Assembly (NCBI RefSeq): GCF_004101245.1
Contig: NZ_SCIN01000002.1
Span: 1,200,846-1,264,845, forward strand
Origin: Sphingomonas sp. UV9
Lineage (GTDB): Bacteria > Pseudomonadota > Alphaproteobacteria > Sphingomonadales > Sphingomonadaceae
Length of the DNA: 64,000 nucleotides
Direction: 5' to 3'
Of this stretch, positions 18,819 to 30,022 are shown piece by piece. The notes beneath the pieces are model-generated. The model was not told the origin of the DNA. It did no database searches and saw only the letters and a list, made by a program, of their open reading frames with translations. The position numbers were made by a program, and so were the translations under genes. The stretch's first letter is position 1; each line of letters opens with the position of its first letter.

Positions 18819-20090
18819 ATGAAGACGATCCTTGCTGCTGCCAGTGTATTGACCCTGGCAAGCGGTGCCGCGGCACAGAAAACACCGTCGGTGGTGGGCT
18901 TGAAGGCCCAGGCAGAGCCGTATGCTACCGCATCCGTGGTCAACCACCCCAAGACGATCGGCTGGCCGGAAGGGCGCAAACCGAAGGCGCCGCAAGGGTT
19001 TGAGGTCGTCAAATTCGCAGGTGGCCTGGACTATCCTCGCCAGGCGCTGCTGCTGCCCAATGGCGACGTGCTGGTCGCGGAGGCGCGGACGAAGCCAAAG
19101 CTGGATGCCGAGCCGGACGTCCAGCGTGGACAAGCCCTGTCGAAGACGACCGGCTTCAGCGCCAACCGTATCACCCTGCTGCGCGACGCGAACCGCGACG
19201 GTGTCGCCGAACAGCGTTTCGTCCTGATCGAGGGGCTCAACCAGCCGTTCGGGATGCAGTACGGCAATGGTCGCCTGTATGTCGCGAATACCGACGGCGT
19301 CGTCAGCGTCCCGTTCTCGCCCGGTCAGACGCGCGTGACCGCAACGCCGCAGCAAATCGTGTCGCTGCCCGCGGGTGGCTACAACAATCATTGGACGCGC
19401 AATCTGTTGCTCAGTCCAGATGCGCGAACGCTGTACGTATCGGTCGGCTCCGCATCCAATGTCGGCGAACATGGCATGGACGAGGAGACTCGAAGAGCGG
19501 CAATTCTCGCGGTCGATCTTCGTACCGGGCGCGAGCGTCTCTATGCATCGGGGCTTCGCAACCCGGTCGGCATGGCCTGGGCGCCGGGATCGACGGTGTT
19601 GTGGACTGCCGTCAACGAACGCGACCAGATCGGCGACGATATCGCCCCGGACTATCTCGTCGGCGTGCGTGACGGCGGTTTTTATGGATGGCCCTACAGC
19701 TATTACGGGAAGCAGGATCCGCGTCATGCGAACGACAAGCGCGAGTTGCTGGCGACCACGTTGATGCCCGACGTTGCCGTCGGTCCTCATGCCGCGGCGC
19801 TGGGCGTGGCGTTCGCAAAGGGAACGCCGGCCGGCCAGCAGGTTGCTTATGTCGCGCGGCATGGATCGTGGAACCGGTCCGCGTTCATCGGGTATGACGT
19901 GCTCGCGGTACCATTTGCAAACGGAAGGCCGACGGCCGCGCCGCAGCCGTTCCTGACCGGGTTCGTCGCGGACGAGAAGAAGAATGAAGTCTATGGTCGA
20001 CCGGTGAGCGTGCAGACGCGCGACGATGGGGCGATCTTCGTCGTCGACGATGCCGGGGATACCGTGTGGATGGTGCGACGCACCTCGTGA
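18819..20090 (+). CDS. Secreted PQQ-type sugar (sorbosone) dehydrogenase-like beta-propeller
   Basis: 423 residues from ATG 18819, with GGGAGA upstream. Signal peptide MKTILAAASVLTLASGAAA, cleaved before QKTP. The body is a six-bladed propeller of the soluble glucose/sorbosone dehydrogenase family: LDYPRQALLLPNGDVLVAE, DANRDGVAEQ (calcium-like loop), NNHWTRNLLLSPD, GLRNPVGMAWAPG and GDDIAPDYLVGV. Expected to oxidise a sugar or alcohol in the periplasm using PQQ; no PQQ synthesis genes are in the window, so the cofactor may be taken up or made elsewhere. The next gene starts inside its last codons. Confidence 0.83.
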   Translation: MKTILAAASVLTLASGAAAQKTPSVVGLKAQAEPYATASVVNHPKTIGWPEGRKPKAPQGFEVVKFAGGLDYPRQALLLPNGDVLVAEARTKPKLDAEPDVQRGQALSKTTGFSANRITLLRDANRDGVAEQRFVLIEGLNQPFGMQYGNGRLYVANTDGVVSVPFSPGQTRVTATPQQIVSLPAGGYNNHWTRNLLLSPDARTLYVSVGSASNVGEHGMDEETRRAAILAVDLRTGRERLYASGLRNPVGMAWAPGSTVLWTAVNERDQIGDDIAPDYLVGVRDGGFYGWPYSYYGKQDPRHANDKRELLATTLMPDVAVGPHAAALGVAFAKGTPAGQQVAYVARHGSWNRSAFIGYDVLAVPFANGRPTAAPQPFLTGFVADEKKNEVYGRPVSVQTRDDGAIFVVDDAGDTVWMVRRTS

Positions 20091-20965
20091 CCACGGCGGC
20101 ATTGATGGTTCTCGCAGCGACGCTCGCCTGCGTCGCTGCGCCCCGCGCGACGGCGCAGACTGTGCCGTTCATCGACACCGAGGATGCGACGCTATCCGAT
20201 GTCGACGTCGGAGACGGGGCCGTTCATCCGATCGTCTCGTTCGACGTCCGCAACGGCGACTACGCGCGCGGAGCGTATGACGACGATGACGCCGGCCTCG
20301 GCAGGGTTCCGGTCCATGTCGCGGTCGGCGGCGCCGCGGTGCTGACGCGCCGCGCGGATGGGGAGGGGGTCCTGTTCCTGGTAGGGCAAAGCTCGAACGG
20401 CTTTCACGCGCCGCGGTCCGACGAACGAACCCGACCGCGCAGTTGGTATGAAAGCAACACGATCGTCGGTCTTGCATGGCGGCCGGTCGATGGGCTGTCG
20501 GCAGCGGGAGCGTATGCCATCAAGGCCAGTCCCAACGGCGTGGCGGGCACGACCCATGAAGCCAGCCTGACGTTCCTTTACACCGGCAAGGACACGGTGG
20601 GATTTCTTGCTCCCCGCTTTGCCGTGACGACGCGGACGAAGGGGCAGGGGGGCTTCTACACGATCGTCGGCATAGCCCCCACGTTACCGCTCACGCGCGT
20701 AGAGGACGGCCCCACGATCACGGTGCCGGTCTCGGTCGGCGCCGGTTGGCGCAGCTTCTATGCAGCGGACAGCGGAGACAGGGTTTACGGCAGCGCCGGG
20801 ATGAGTATCGCCCAGCCGCTGAAGATCGCTGGCGCAAAGGCGTCGTTGCAGGGCGAAATCCTTGCTCTCTTTCGTGACGGTCAGCTTAGACGGCTCGACG
20901 CTCCCGGCGGCACGACCGCGTCTATCGTGCCGTTGGCAACGATATCGATTGCAATGGCTTGGTAA
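20087..20965 (+). CDS. Hypothetical secreted or outer-membrane beta-barrel-like protein
   Basis: 292 residues from GTG 20087, which overlaps the preceding stop (GTGA); ATG 20066 and ATG 20105 are alternatives. A signal peptide ends near ATAQ. The mature part alternates short amphipathic strands (for example GFYTIVGIAPTLPL, ITVPVSVGAGWRSFY) and ends in SIAMAW, a C-terminal aromatic strand as in outer-membrane proteins. No named family recognised. Overlap with the sugar-dehydrogenase-like gene suggests a joint periplasmic or cell-surface role. Confidence 0.65.
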   Translation: MTTAALMVLAATLACVAAPRATAQTVPFIDTEDATLSDVDVGDGAVHPIVSFDVRNGDYARGAYDDDDAGLGRVPVHVAVGGAAVLTRRADGEGVLFLVGQSSNGFHAPRSDERTRPRSWYESNTIVGLAWRPVDGLSAAGAYAIKASPNGVAGTTHEASLTFLYTGKDTVGFLAPRFAVTTRTKGQGGFYTIVGIAPTLPLTRVEDGPTITVPVSVGAGWRSFYAADSGDRVYGSAGMSIAQPLKIAGAKASLQGEILALFRDGQLRRLDAPGGTTASIVPLATISIAMAW

Positions 20966-21375
20966 CGTACGCCCGCACGTTCGGGCCAACGACAGCCGAG
21001 CGTGGGCGAGAGGGGGCAAGCCCTGCCAGGCGTTGCCGACCAGATACCCAGATACCCAGATACCCAGATACCCAGATACATGGAGTGGACGGACGCTCGC
21101 AGAATTCTCGAAGACGACGGCAATGCAGCTATTCGTTCGCCCAGGCATTCGACGTAGCTGCGCATATCTGAAAGAACGTCCGAAATGGGGGGGCGATGCA
21201 AAGTCGACTGGGCGTCCGCTAGGGGTCCTCCGGACTCTCGGTCTTCGTTTCCGAACGAACATCTCGGTAAAAGTACAATCGGGAACCCGGATGGCCTCGA
21301 CCGTCGATTGGCACTAAAGATGATCTTCGAACGATGATCACTGCAACGTTAATGATTCCCGGTTAGCCCATCTAA
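20966..21375. other. Intergenic region with an octamer tandem repeat
   Basis: 410 bp between the outer-membrane-like protein and the diguanylate cyclase. It holds the 8-bp repeat at 21041-21080 and otherwise no credible gene; the open frames across it are repeat-driven. The cyclase promoter should lie in the last ~130 bp, but no clear -35/-10 pair was seen. Confidence 0.6.
21041..21080. repeat. 8-bp tandem repeat, five copies
   Basis: CAGATACC four times at 21041-21072 and then CAGATACA at 21073-21080. Intergenic. Unit length is not a multiple of three and no gene spans it, so it is a plausible length-variable locus. Confidence 0.95.
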
Positions 21376-23175
21376 ATGCGCCAAACTTTTAAACGGTTGG
21401 GAGAGTCTCCGCTCGGTCCTGCGGTTCTCGGCATTGCCTATTTCACCATCGCAATGCTGTCGTTGGTCATGATGCGAGGGACGCATGGCATCGCCGCGAT
21501 CTGGCCGCCGAGTGGCATACTTCTTGCCACCCTACTCATCGTACCCCGGCAGGCCGTCTGGCGGTTCGCAGTGGCGGCGATAATCGCAAGTCTTGCGGCA
21601 AACCTGTTCGCCGGATCGAGTTTCCGTGTCTCCGCCGGTTTTACCGCGGCCAACGGGATCGAGGCGATGGTCGCCACGCTCCTGCTTCGGCGGCGATCGG
21701 GGGGGCGGGTCTCGTTTATCAATCCATCGGGCCTCTCCGCATTCCTCGTCGCATCGTCGATCGCCGCGATGGTGAGTGCCGGAGTGGCGACCTGTATTTT
21801 GCCCCAGTCGGGCGGCGCATTCATTCTCTCCTGGTTTAGCACCGTGTGGCTGGGAATGCTGCTGGTGACGCCGTTGCTGATCGCGGTATTCGAGATTTCG
21901 CTTTCCGCGCGGCGGCCCGTGTCCCGGCGCGAGGCGATCAACCTGATCGGCATCGTCCTGCTGACAGGCTTCGCCACCGGTTTGACCTTCTACCAGACCC
22001 AATACCCGATGCTGTTCGTGCCCATGATGGTCATCGTGATCGCCGTCCTGCGCGGCGGTATGCTCGGCGGCATCATCAGCATGATGATCGTTACGATCTT
22101 CGGATCTCTGGCGCTCTGGTTGGGCTCGGGCCCGATCTTCCTGATCCGTACGTCACACGAATCGCGCCTGTTGTTCTTTCAGTTCTATTTGTTGTCGCTG
22201 TTCGTCTCGGCGCTACCGATGGCGACGCTCCTCGCCGCGCGTGATCGCCTGAGGATCAATCTTTCGGAGCGCATCCGTCTTCTCGATCAAGCGGAGGCAG
22301 CGGCACATGTTGGGCATTGGCGTGTCAATTCTACGGACCAGGCGATCTTCTGGTCACCAGAGGTCTTCCGCGTTCACGGCCTTCCCGCGGGAAAACCACC
22401 TGCCTTGGCGCAGGCTATTGATCTGTATCATCAAGGCGATCGACAGCGGGTCTCCGAGACCGTTGCTAACGCACTTGTCGACGGCAAGCCCTTCGCATTC
22501 GAAGCTCGGATCATTCGCCCCGACGACTCCATCCGCCATGTCGAAACCCAAGGCGAGCGTGATTATTCGTCGAGAGAGAACGCTATCGGGCTTTTCGGTT
22601 TGATCCGTGACGTCACCGAGCAAATCGAAGCACGACAGGTGCTGCAAGATTCCCGTGACGCCGCCAACCGTAGCGCGGCGGCGGCAATGCTGCTGGCCTC
22701 GACCGATGTCTTGACCGGTCTGGCGAACCGTCGAGGGATCATCGAGTATCTTGACGTCGCCGTGGCGGACACGGAGACCGGACAAGCAGCGCTTTCGGTC
22801 GTGCTGTTCGACATCGATCATTTTAAAACCGTCAATGATCGATACGGCCACGATGTCGGCGACGAAGTCATAAAGCGTGTGGCATCATCCGCAAATGAGT
22901 GTTTGCGAACCACTGACCTGATCGGCCGCTATGGCGGCGAGGAATTTGTCATCATCCTGCCTGGAACCGACGCGGAGGTGGCGCTGCAGATCGCCGAACG
23001 CGTCCGGGCCGGGATCGAAGCATCCTCCTATGATCGACAGCCGAACGTTACCGTCAGCCTGGGCATTGCATCGACCCGTGGCGAGGATACGGGCGACGGC
23101 ATTCTCAAGCGCGCGGATATTGCGCTCTACGAGGCAAAAGGCGCTGGTCGAAACCGGTTGCGCTTGGCGTCATGA
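21376..23175 (+). CDS. Membrane diguanylate cyclase, MASE1-PAS-GGDEF
   Basis: 599 residues. The first ~290 residues are a MASE1 integral-membrane sensor: about eight hydrophobic segments, including IAAIWPPSGILLATLL. Then a PAS domain (about 305-420: AEAAAHVGHWRVN, ending RDVTEQIEARQ), then a C-terminal GGDEF domain. The active site is GGEEF at residues 520-524 and the product-inhibition I-site RxxD is at 511-514 (RTTD), five residues before it. Both are intact, so it should make c-di-GMP with feedback control. It is alone in its transcription unit and could oppose the EAL protein at 6.4 kb. Confidence 0.9.
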   Translation: MRQTFKRLGESPLGPAVLGIAYFTIAMLSLVMMRGTHGIAAIWPPSGILLATLLIVPRQAVWRFAVAAIIASLAANLFAGSSFRVSAGFTAANGIEAMVATLLLRRRSGGRVSFINPSGLSAFLVASSIAAMVSAGVATCILPQSGGAFILSWFSTVWLGMLLVTPLLIAVFEISLSARRPVSRREAINLIGIVLLTGFATGLTFYQTQYPMLFVPMMVIVIAVLRGGMLGGIISMMIVTIFGSLALWLGSGPIFLIRTSHESRLLFFQFYLLSLFVSALPMATLLAARDRLRINLSERIRLLDQAEAAAHVGHWRVNSTDQAIFWSPEVFRVHGLPAGKPPALAQAIDLYHQGDRQRVSETVANALVDGKPFAFEARIIRPDDSIRHVETQGERDYSSRENAIGLFGLIRDVTEQIEARQVLQDSRDAANRSAAAAMLLASTDVLTGLANRRGIIEYLDVAVADTETGQAALSVVLFDIDHFKTVNDRYGHDVGDEVIKRVASSANECLRTTDLIGRYGGEEFVIILPGTDAEVALQIAERVRAGIEASSYDRQPNVTVSLGIASTRGEDTGDGILKRADIALYEAKGAGRNRLRLAS

Positions 23176-23461
23176 TACTGAGATGCCAGTATATATCGCG
23201 GCAACAACCGGTAAGCCCAAAAACTTAACCGCCCGATCCCTGCCCGCGGGTCGGACCAGGCGCTATGTCACAGACCCTGTCGGCGGTGTAATTCCCTCAG
23301 CACTCGATACCCCCAGAACATGCCCAGCGTACCCTCCAGAATACCCCAACCAGCTTGCGCTGGGCCGGGACACGATGGGAGGGCGCGAGACTGCCGCACG
23401 AGGGAAAGCGCGGCAAACCTGCCGCTTGCGGGACGGTATGAGACCGGTTGATATCGGAAAT

Positions 23462-23551
23462 TGGCGGAAGAGGTGGGATTCGAACCCACGGAGGGCTTGC
23501 ACCCTCGCTGGTTTTCAAGACCAGTTCCTTAAACCACTCGGACACTCTTCC
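23462..23551 (-). tRNA. tRNA-Ser (UGA)
   Basis: 90 nt on the minus strand. The 7-bp acceptor stem is GGAAGAG/CTCTTCC with discriminator G and an encoded CCA (23462-23464). The D arm is followed by anticodon stem CTGGT/ACCAG with loop CTTGAAA, giving anticodon TGA. A long variable arm (GAGGGTGCAAGCCCTC) marks it as class II, and the T arm contains GGGTTCGAATCCC. Confidence 0.97.
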
Positions 23552-23680
23552 GTACCGGCGCTCAAGGGAGCCGGACGACGGCGTCTAAGCGGAGAGCGGC
23601 GGGATCGCAACCGTTGCGATGCGCCTGCATCGTGTCGCAGCCGATTGCGCCGGGGGCGGCCGGTCCGCTAGGTTGCCCGC

Positions 23681-23944
23681 ATGGACCTAGACGCGATTTC
23701 GCATCATTTCTTCGGCACGACCGAGATCGACACGCTCAGCCCCGAGGCGCTGGAGGCGGGACGCGATCGCGTGTCGCTTGCGTTTGGAACCGAGCGCGAG
23801 TCCGGCCGGCGATTTGCGTTATGGGCGGTGCTGCGCGCGACCGGCGATGCGCCCGATCCGGTGCGTGCGTTCAAGGATCCACGGGAACAACGCGCGGCGC
23901 AGATGTATGCGTCGGCGATCGGCATGGCCGGCGCAGACGACTAG
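23681..23944 (+). CDS. Hypothetical protein, 87 residues
   Basis: ATG 23681, predicted helical and slightly acidic, opening MDLDAISHHFFGTTEID; the middle contains SGRRFALWAVLRATGDAPDP. The codon use is like the neighbours, with GC-rich third positions, and it is the only sensible frame here. No domain or motif recognised, no cysteine, no membrane segment. It lies between the tRNA-Ser and a small minus-strand gene, and its function cannot be inferred. Confidence 0.6.
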   Translation: MDLDAISHHFFGTTEIDTLSPEALEAGRDRVSLAFGTERESGRRFALWAVLRATGDAPDPVRAFKDPREQRAAQMYASAIGMAGADD

Positions 23945-23988
23945 ACGCGGGCGACTAGACGTTCGGGCTGCACGTTAAGGCCGCACGT

Positions 23989-24141
23989 TCAGGCTGCGCG
24001 GCGTTCCAACAGCGCTCGGTCGATCTGCCGGATCAGGTCCGCGATCCGTGGCACGTCATAATCGACGGCCCGATTGCCATGCCGCGGCGCTGCGCACATC
24101 CGCTTGCCGACCAGCGCGAAGATATCCTGTGTCTGTGCCAT
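23989..24141 (-). CDS. Hypothetical small protein, 50 residues
   Basis: Start chosen at ATG 24141 because GGAAGGGA lies 8 nt upstream; an in-frame ATG at 24180 would give 63 residues. The sequence begins MAQTQDIFALVGKRM and ends in an amphipathic helix (IADLIRQIDRALLERRAA). TTAACC-containing elements lie upstream at 24184 and 24217. No family recognised. Confidence 0.5.
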   Translation of the reverse strand: MAQTQDIFALVGKRMCAAPRHGNRAVDYDVPRIADLIRQIDRALLERRAA

Positions 24142-24325
24142 CGATCCGGTCCCTTCCGATCGCGCCACTATGCCGGCCAAGCGTTAACCAAAGGTTCGGG
24201 ACGGATTTGGATACGGTTAACCGTCGCCGGCACCAAAACACGCAACGCTCGCGGCGTTCCGGCGTTCTAATCGCACAGCGGCCGTATCGCATGGTTCGCA
24301 GCGCGCGGGGATTGATCCACTGGCC

Positions 24326-25429
24326 ATGACATCACCGGCACGATCGCTCGCTCATCCACAGGGCTGGACGACGTTGGAGGCCGTTCGCACGCTGGCGGCA
24401 GACTGGGATCGCGCCAACGGGGAAGAGGCGTTTCCCGCCGCGCGCGTCGCCGCACTGCACGAGGCGGGAGCGCTTGCCGCTTTCGTCGACGTCTCGACCC
24501 CCGAACGGACCGACGCGCTGGTCGACGTGTTGCGCGCGATCGGCGGGGCCGACCTCAGCCTTGGTCGCGTGTTCGAAGGCCATGTGAACGCAGCGCAACT
24601 GGTTTCCGCCTATGGCGACGATGCCCAGCGCCGGACGCTGGCCGGCGATCTGGAAGCAGGCCGTGTGTTCGGGGTCTGGAACACCGAGCCTGAGCTCGGC
24701 CTGTCGATCGGGCAGGAGGGTGACGATCGGTGGCGGCTCCAGGGGCGCAAGAGTTTCGCGACCGGCGCCGGCCACCTCGATCGCATCCTGGTGACCGCAC
24801 GCGATGCAACCGGCGGCAAGCAGCTCGTCCTCGTTCCGATCGCAGGCGAAACCGCACGCGCGGACAATAGCGGATGGCAGGTTCGTGGCATGCGCGGAAC
24901 GTGCAGCGGTCTGTTCGATTTCTCCGACATGCCGGTCGGTCCGGAGGCGCTGATCGGTGCCCCCGACGTGTACGAGACCGAGCCGCGGTTCAGCGCCGGC
25001 GCGTGGCGGTTTACCGCGGTCCAGCTCGGCGCGGTCGAGGCGCTGGTGCGGCATCTGCGCGATCACCTCGTGGCGACCGGCAAGGGGGACGACGCGATCC
25101 AGCGCGCTCGGTTCGCCGCCTGCCTGACCGAGACGCGGAGCGCCGGACTATGGGTTCGCCGCGCCGCGCACCTGGCGGAGACTCAGGCGAGCGAGGCGAT
25201 TCCGTTCGTGCTGATGACCCGCGGCCTAGTCGAGGAGGCGGGGCTGAAGACGATGGAGGCGGCGGCGCGCTCGGTGGGTACGGCGTCGTTCTTCGCGGGC
25301 AGCCGGATAGACCGGATCACGCGCGATCTCGGGCTGTATCTGCGGCAGCCGGTGCCGGATCAGGCACGCGACCGCGCGGCGGCGGCGTGGCTGGAGGAGG
25401 ATTGCTGGGGCGACGATCGGTGGTGGTAG
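24326..25429 (+). CDS. Acyl-CoA dehydrogenase-like flavoprotein
   Basis: 367 residues with the acyl-CoA dehydrogenase fold: N-terminal helical part, middle FAD-contact region (WNTEPELGLSIGQEGDDRWRLQGRKSFATGAG) and C-terminal helical domain. The YEG-type catalytic glutamate region of classical acyl-CoA dehydrogenases is not evident; the C-terminus instead has RITRDLGLYLRQPVPD, which recalls flavin-dependent monooxygenase members of the fold. The reaction could therefore be dehydrogenation or oxygenation. First of three genes read in the same direction with the PIG-L and NodS-like genes, whose starts overlap the stops before them. Confidence 0.75.
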   Translation: MTSPARSLAHPQGWTTLEAVRTLAADWDRANGEEAFPAARVAALHEAGALAAFVDVSTPERTDALVDVLRAIGGADLSLGRVFEGHVNAAQLVSAYGDDAQRRTLAGDLEAGRVFGVWNTEPELGLSIGQEGDDRWRLQGRKSFATGAGHLDRILVTARDATGGKQLVLVPIAGETARADNSGWQVRGMRGTCSGLFDFSDMPVGPEALIGAPDVYETEPRFSAGAWRFTAVQLGAVEALVRHLRDHLVATGKGDDAIQRARFAACLTETRSAGLWVRRAAHLAETQASEAIPFVLMTRGLVEEAGLKTMEAAARSVGTASFFAGSRIDRITRDLGLYLRQPVPDQARDRAAAAWLEEDCWGDDRWW

Positions 25430-26187
25430 CGCCGTCGGCGGTGGTGGCACCGGGCCATCGCGCCTGGAGTACGCTGTTCCGTCGCTCACGGCCCATGTCG
25501 AGCAAAGCGGCGGCGGCGGGAGGGCCGTGGCTGATCCTCGCGCCGCATCCCGACGACGAGACGCTTGGCTGTGGTGCGCTGATCGCCGCGATCGTGAGTA
25601 ACGGCGGGCGCGCCTATACCGCGTTCGTGACTGATGGCGCCGGATCGCACCCCGACGCGCCGGGCTGGGGCCGCCGACGCATCGCCGCACTGCGTCGCAC
25701 CGAAGCCGCGGCCGCGCTCCGCCTATTGGGTGGCGGGGCTGCCCTGCACCTCGACTGGCCCGACGCGACGCCGCCGCAGCCCGGCGACCCGGTCTTCGAG
25801 CGCACCGCAGATCGTGTGGCGGCCTGGTGTAGGGCGCGGGGTATCCGCCGGATCGCCGTGACATGGGACGGCGAACCGCACTGCGATCACGAGGCCGCCG
25901 CGGCGCTGGCCGATGCCGTCGCCGCGCGGATCGCCGTTCGCGTCTATCAGTATCTCGTCTGGGGCTGGACCGTCGACGACTTGGCGCGGCGTGTTCGCGG
26001 CCATCGCGTCGTGTCGATCGATACGGCCACCGGCAAGCCACGGCAGCGCCGTGCGATGGCATGTCATCGCAGCCAGCGCGGCGGGCGGATCTTCGGTGCG
26101 GCCGAGAACTTCCGGCTGCCGGACGCGATGCTGCGGCTGCTCGACCGGCCGACCACCCTTTTGCTGGAGATTTCCCGTGCGCCGTGA
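25420..26187 (+). CDS. PIG-L family (GlcNAc-type) deacetylase
   Basis: 255 residues if started at GTG 25420, which overlaps the stop of the preceding gene; GTG 25423, GTG 25441 and ATG 25495 are alternatives. The upstream starts are preferred because VVAPGHRAW resembles the N-termini of relatives. Zinc-site motif AHPDDE-type: LAPHPDDETLGCG; the third zinc ligand is expected in PHCDHEAAA. PIG-L/LmbE proteins remove N-acetyl groups from sugars such as GlcNAc-PI, GlcN-Ins or teicoplanin intermediates. Flanking genes suggest the product is then N-methylated. Confidence 0.82.
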   Translation: MVVAPSAVVAPGHRAWSTLFRRSRPMSSKAAAAGGPWLILAPHPDDETLGCGALIAAIVSNGGRAYTAFVTDGAGSHPDAPGWGRRRIAALRRTEAAAALRLLGGGAALHLDWPDATPPQPGDPVFERTADRVAAWCRARGIRRIAVTWDGEPHCDHEAAAALADAVAARIAVRVYQYLVWGWTVDDLARRVRGHRVVSIDTATGKPRQRRAMACHRSQRGGRIFGAAENFRLPDAMLRLLDRPTTLLLEISRAP

Positions 26188-26767
26188 ACACTCGATAGAC
26201 CCCGACTATTTCGAGGCGCTGTACAAGGAGAAGGGCGATCCCTGGGCGTTCGAGACCAGTCCGTACGAAGCCGCGAAATACGCCGAGACGCTCGCCGCCT
26301 TGCCCCGGCCGCGGTTCGGGAATGCGCTGGAAGTCGGGTGTGCGAACGGTGTGCTGACCGCGCAACTGGGCCCGCGGTGCGATGCGTTGCTGTCGGTCGA
26401 CGTGTCGCCGACCGCGCTGGCTTCGGCGCGTGTGCGGTGCGCGGACCAGCCGAACGTGACGATCGAGCAGCGCCGCCTGCCGGGCGAGGCGCCGGAGGGA
26501 GCGTTCGATCTCGTGATGCTGTCGGAGGTCGTCTATTATTGGGATAGCGCCGACATCGTCCGGCTCGCGGCGTATCTGCGCGGGGCGGTGACGTCAGGCG
26601 GGTATGTGATGTTGGTCCACTGGATCGGCGAGACCGATTATCCCAAAAGCGGGGACGAGGCCGTTGCCGAACTGCACGTCGCGCTGGGCGAGCGCGTGAC
26701 TATCGTCCGCAGCGATCGGCACGACGCGTACCGGCTCGATCTCTGGCGGCTGGAAGGCGCGGGTTAG
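26177..26767 (+). CDS. NodS-like SAM-dependent methyltransferase
   Basis: 196 residues from GTG 26177, with GGAGA about 8 nt upstream and an 11-bp overlap with the PIG-L gene. N-terminus DPDYFEALYKEKGDPWAFETSPYE is the signature opening of the NodS group. SAM motif NALEVGCANGVLT; then LSVDVSPTALASAR and FDLVMLSEVVYYW. Rhizobial NodS N-methylates the deacetylated end glucosamine of the Nod-factor backbone, which fits its position directly after a sugar deacetylase. The last 174 bp are overlapped antisense by the GT2 gene. Confidence 0.8.
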   Translation: MRREHSIDPDYFEALYKEKGDPWAFETSPYEAAKYAETLAALPRPRFGNALEVGCANGVLTAQLGPRCDALLSVDVSPTALASARVRCADQPNVTIEQRRLPGEAPEGAFDLVMLSEVVYYWDSADIVRLAAYLRGAVTSGGYVMLVHWIGETDYPKSGDEAVAELHVALGERVTIVRSDRHDAYRLDLWRLEGAG

Positions 26768-27690
26768 GCGGATCAGCGACTGGGCTTCGCGGATCGCCGC
26801 GGGCAGCGTGGCGAAGCTCAGCTGGTCGGCAGTGCGCGCGGCGGCGGGACTGAGCGCCGCGACCACGGTGTAGGTCTCGTGGAGCGGGGCGTCGACCGGC
26901 TGATCGATCCACCGCGCTACCGCGTCGGCCATGCCGCCCGGCGCGCGACCGGAGACCCGGCAGGACGTGAACACGCGCACGTTCAACGGGTGACGCACCT
27001 GGCCGCCATGGTCGCGGATACGATCGAACAGCGCGCGATCCTCGGCCACGGACGGCGTGGGCGCACCGCCGATCCGCCGGTACATCGCCTGCGTGACGGC
27101 AATGCTCGCCCCGCCTTCGTAGAAATGGCGTGGCCATCGATCGTGCGCGTCGGTGGCGGCATGGGCGCGAAGATACTCAAGCGCGGTATAATAGCGACCG
27201 AGCTGGTCGAGCCGATGCCGTGCCGTAGCACCAAGCGATGCTCGATCCGCCTTGAGCGTCAGCGCGCGACCGGCCACGGCGTCGTTGCCCGCATCGATAT
27301 GCGCGACGGTCCGCACGATCCAGTCGACGGCGACGTTGGTGTCCGCGTCGGTCGACAGCAACAGGTCGGTATCCTGCGTCAGAAGGTCCGCGCCGGCGTC
27401 CAGCGCAAGCCGCCGCGCCCAACCGGCGTGCCGCGCACCCGGCAAAAGCGAAACGGCTGACCATGCGAGCGATGCATGGGTCGGCCGCCAGTTTTGCAGA
27501 AACGCGATCGTGCCATCGGTACAATCGTTCGCCATCGCGACGATGACGACCTTGCCGCCGAAGCGACCCGCCGCGCGATCCAGTGCGTCCAGGCATCCGC
27601 CGAGATACTGGTCTTCGTTCTTGACGGGAATGGCCACCGCCACCGCACGCTGGGCGTGCGGTGGCGACGACTCAGGGTTTATCGAAGCGA

Positions 27691-27694
<4 letters not shown>
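26594..27694 (-). CDS. GT2-family glycosyltransferase
   Basis: 366 residues from TTG 27694 (TTGA overlap with the katE stop). GT-A fold: [21 protein letters not shown], the DxD-type metal motif STDADTN and the late acidic motif [12 protein letters not shown] single catalytic domain with no membrane segment seen. It lacks the QxxRW of processive NodC-like synthases. The conserved part ends near [21 protein letters not shown]; the last ~60 residues read antisense through the 3' end of the methyltransferase gene and look like read-through. It faces the deacetylase/methyltransferase genes and probably supplies their sugar substrate. Confidence 0.75.
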
Positions 27695-29838
<2,144 letters not shown>

Positions 29839-30022
29839 GTGCCGTCCTAGTAGCTACTCAGGCCCCACAGCGCGTGGCGGGCCGTATGAGTTGCACCGAA
29901 ATCAGAAGGCTTGATGCAAATCAGCGCGATTGCCGAACGGTTTGCGGGTGTGGGGATAAACTTGCGGCGGGGCGCGTTGACCCGGCGATATCCTCCCCGA
30001 AATTCCAAGCGAAAGACCAGCC

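Noticed and set aside
21041..21080. Possible CRISPR array
   Set aside because: The copies are directly abutting 8-mers with no spacers, and no cas gene is present.
20881..21262. Minus-strand frames with repeated GYLGIW-type residues
   Set aside because: The pattern is only the translation of the 8-bp DNA repeat and there is no start signal.
23263..23545. Three overlapping minus-strand open frames across the tRNA-Ser region
   Set aside because: They run through the tRNA gene, lack ribosome sites and show no protein-like pattern.
29839..30022. EcfG-type general stress promoter (GGAAC-N16/17-CGTT) before katE or the SDR
   Set aside because: The closest match has GGAAT and no CGTT at the right distance.
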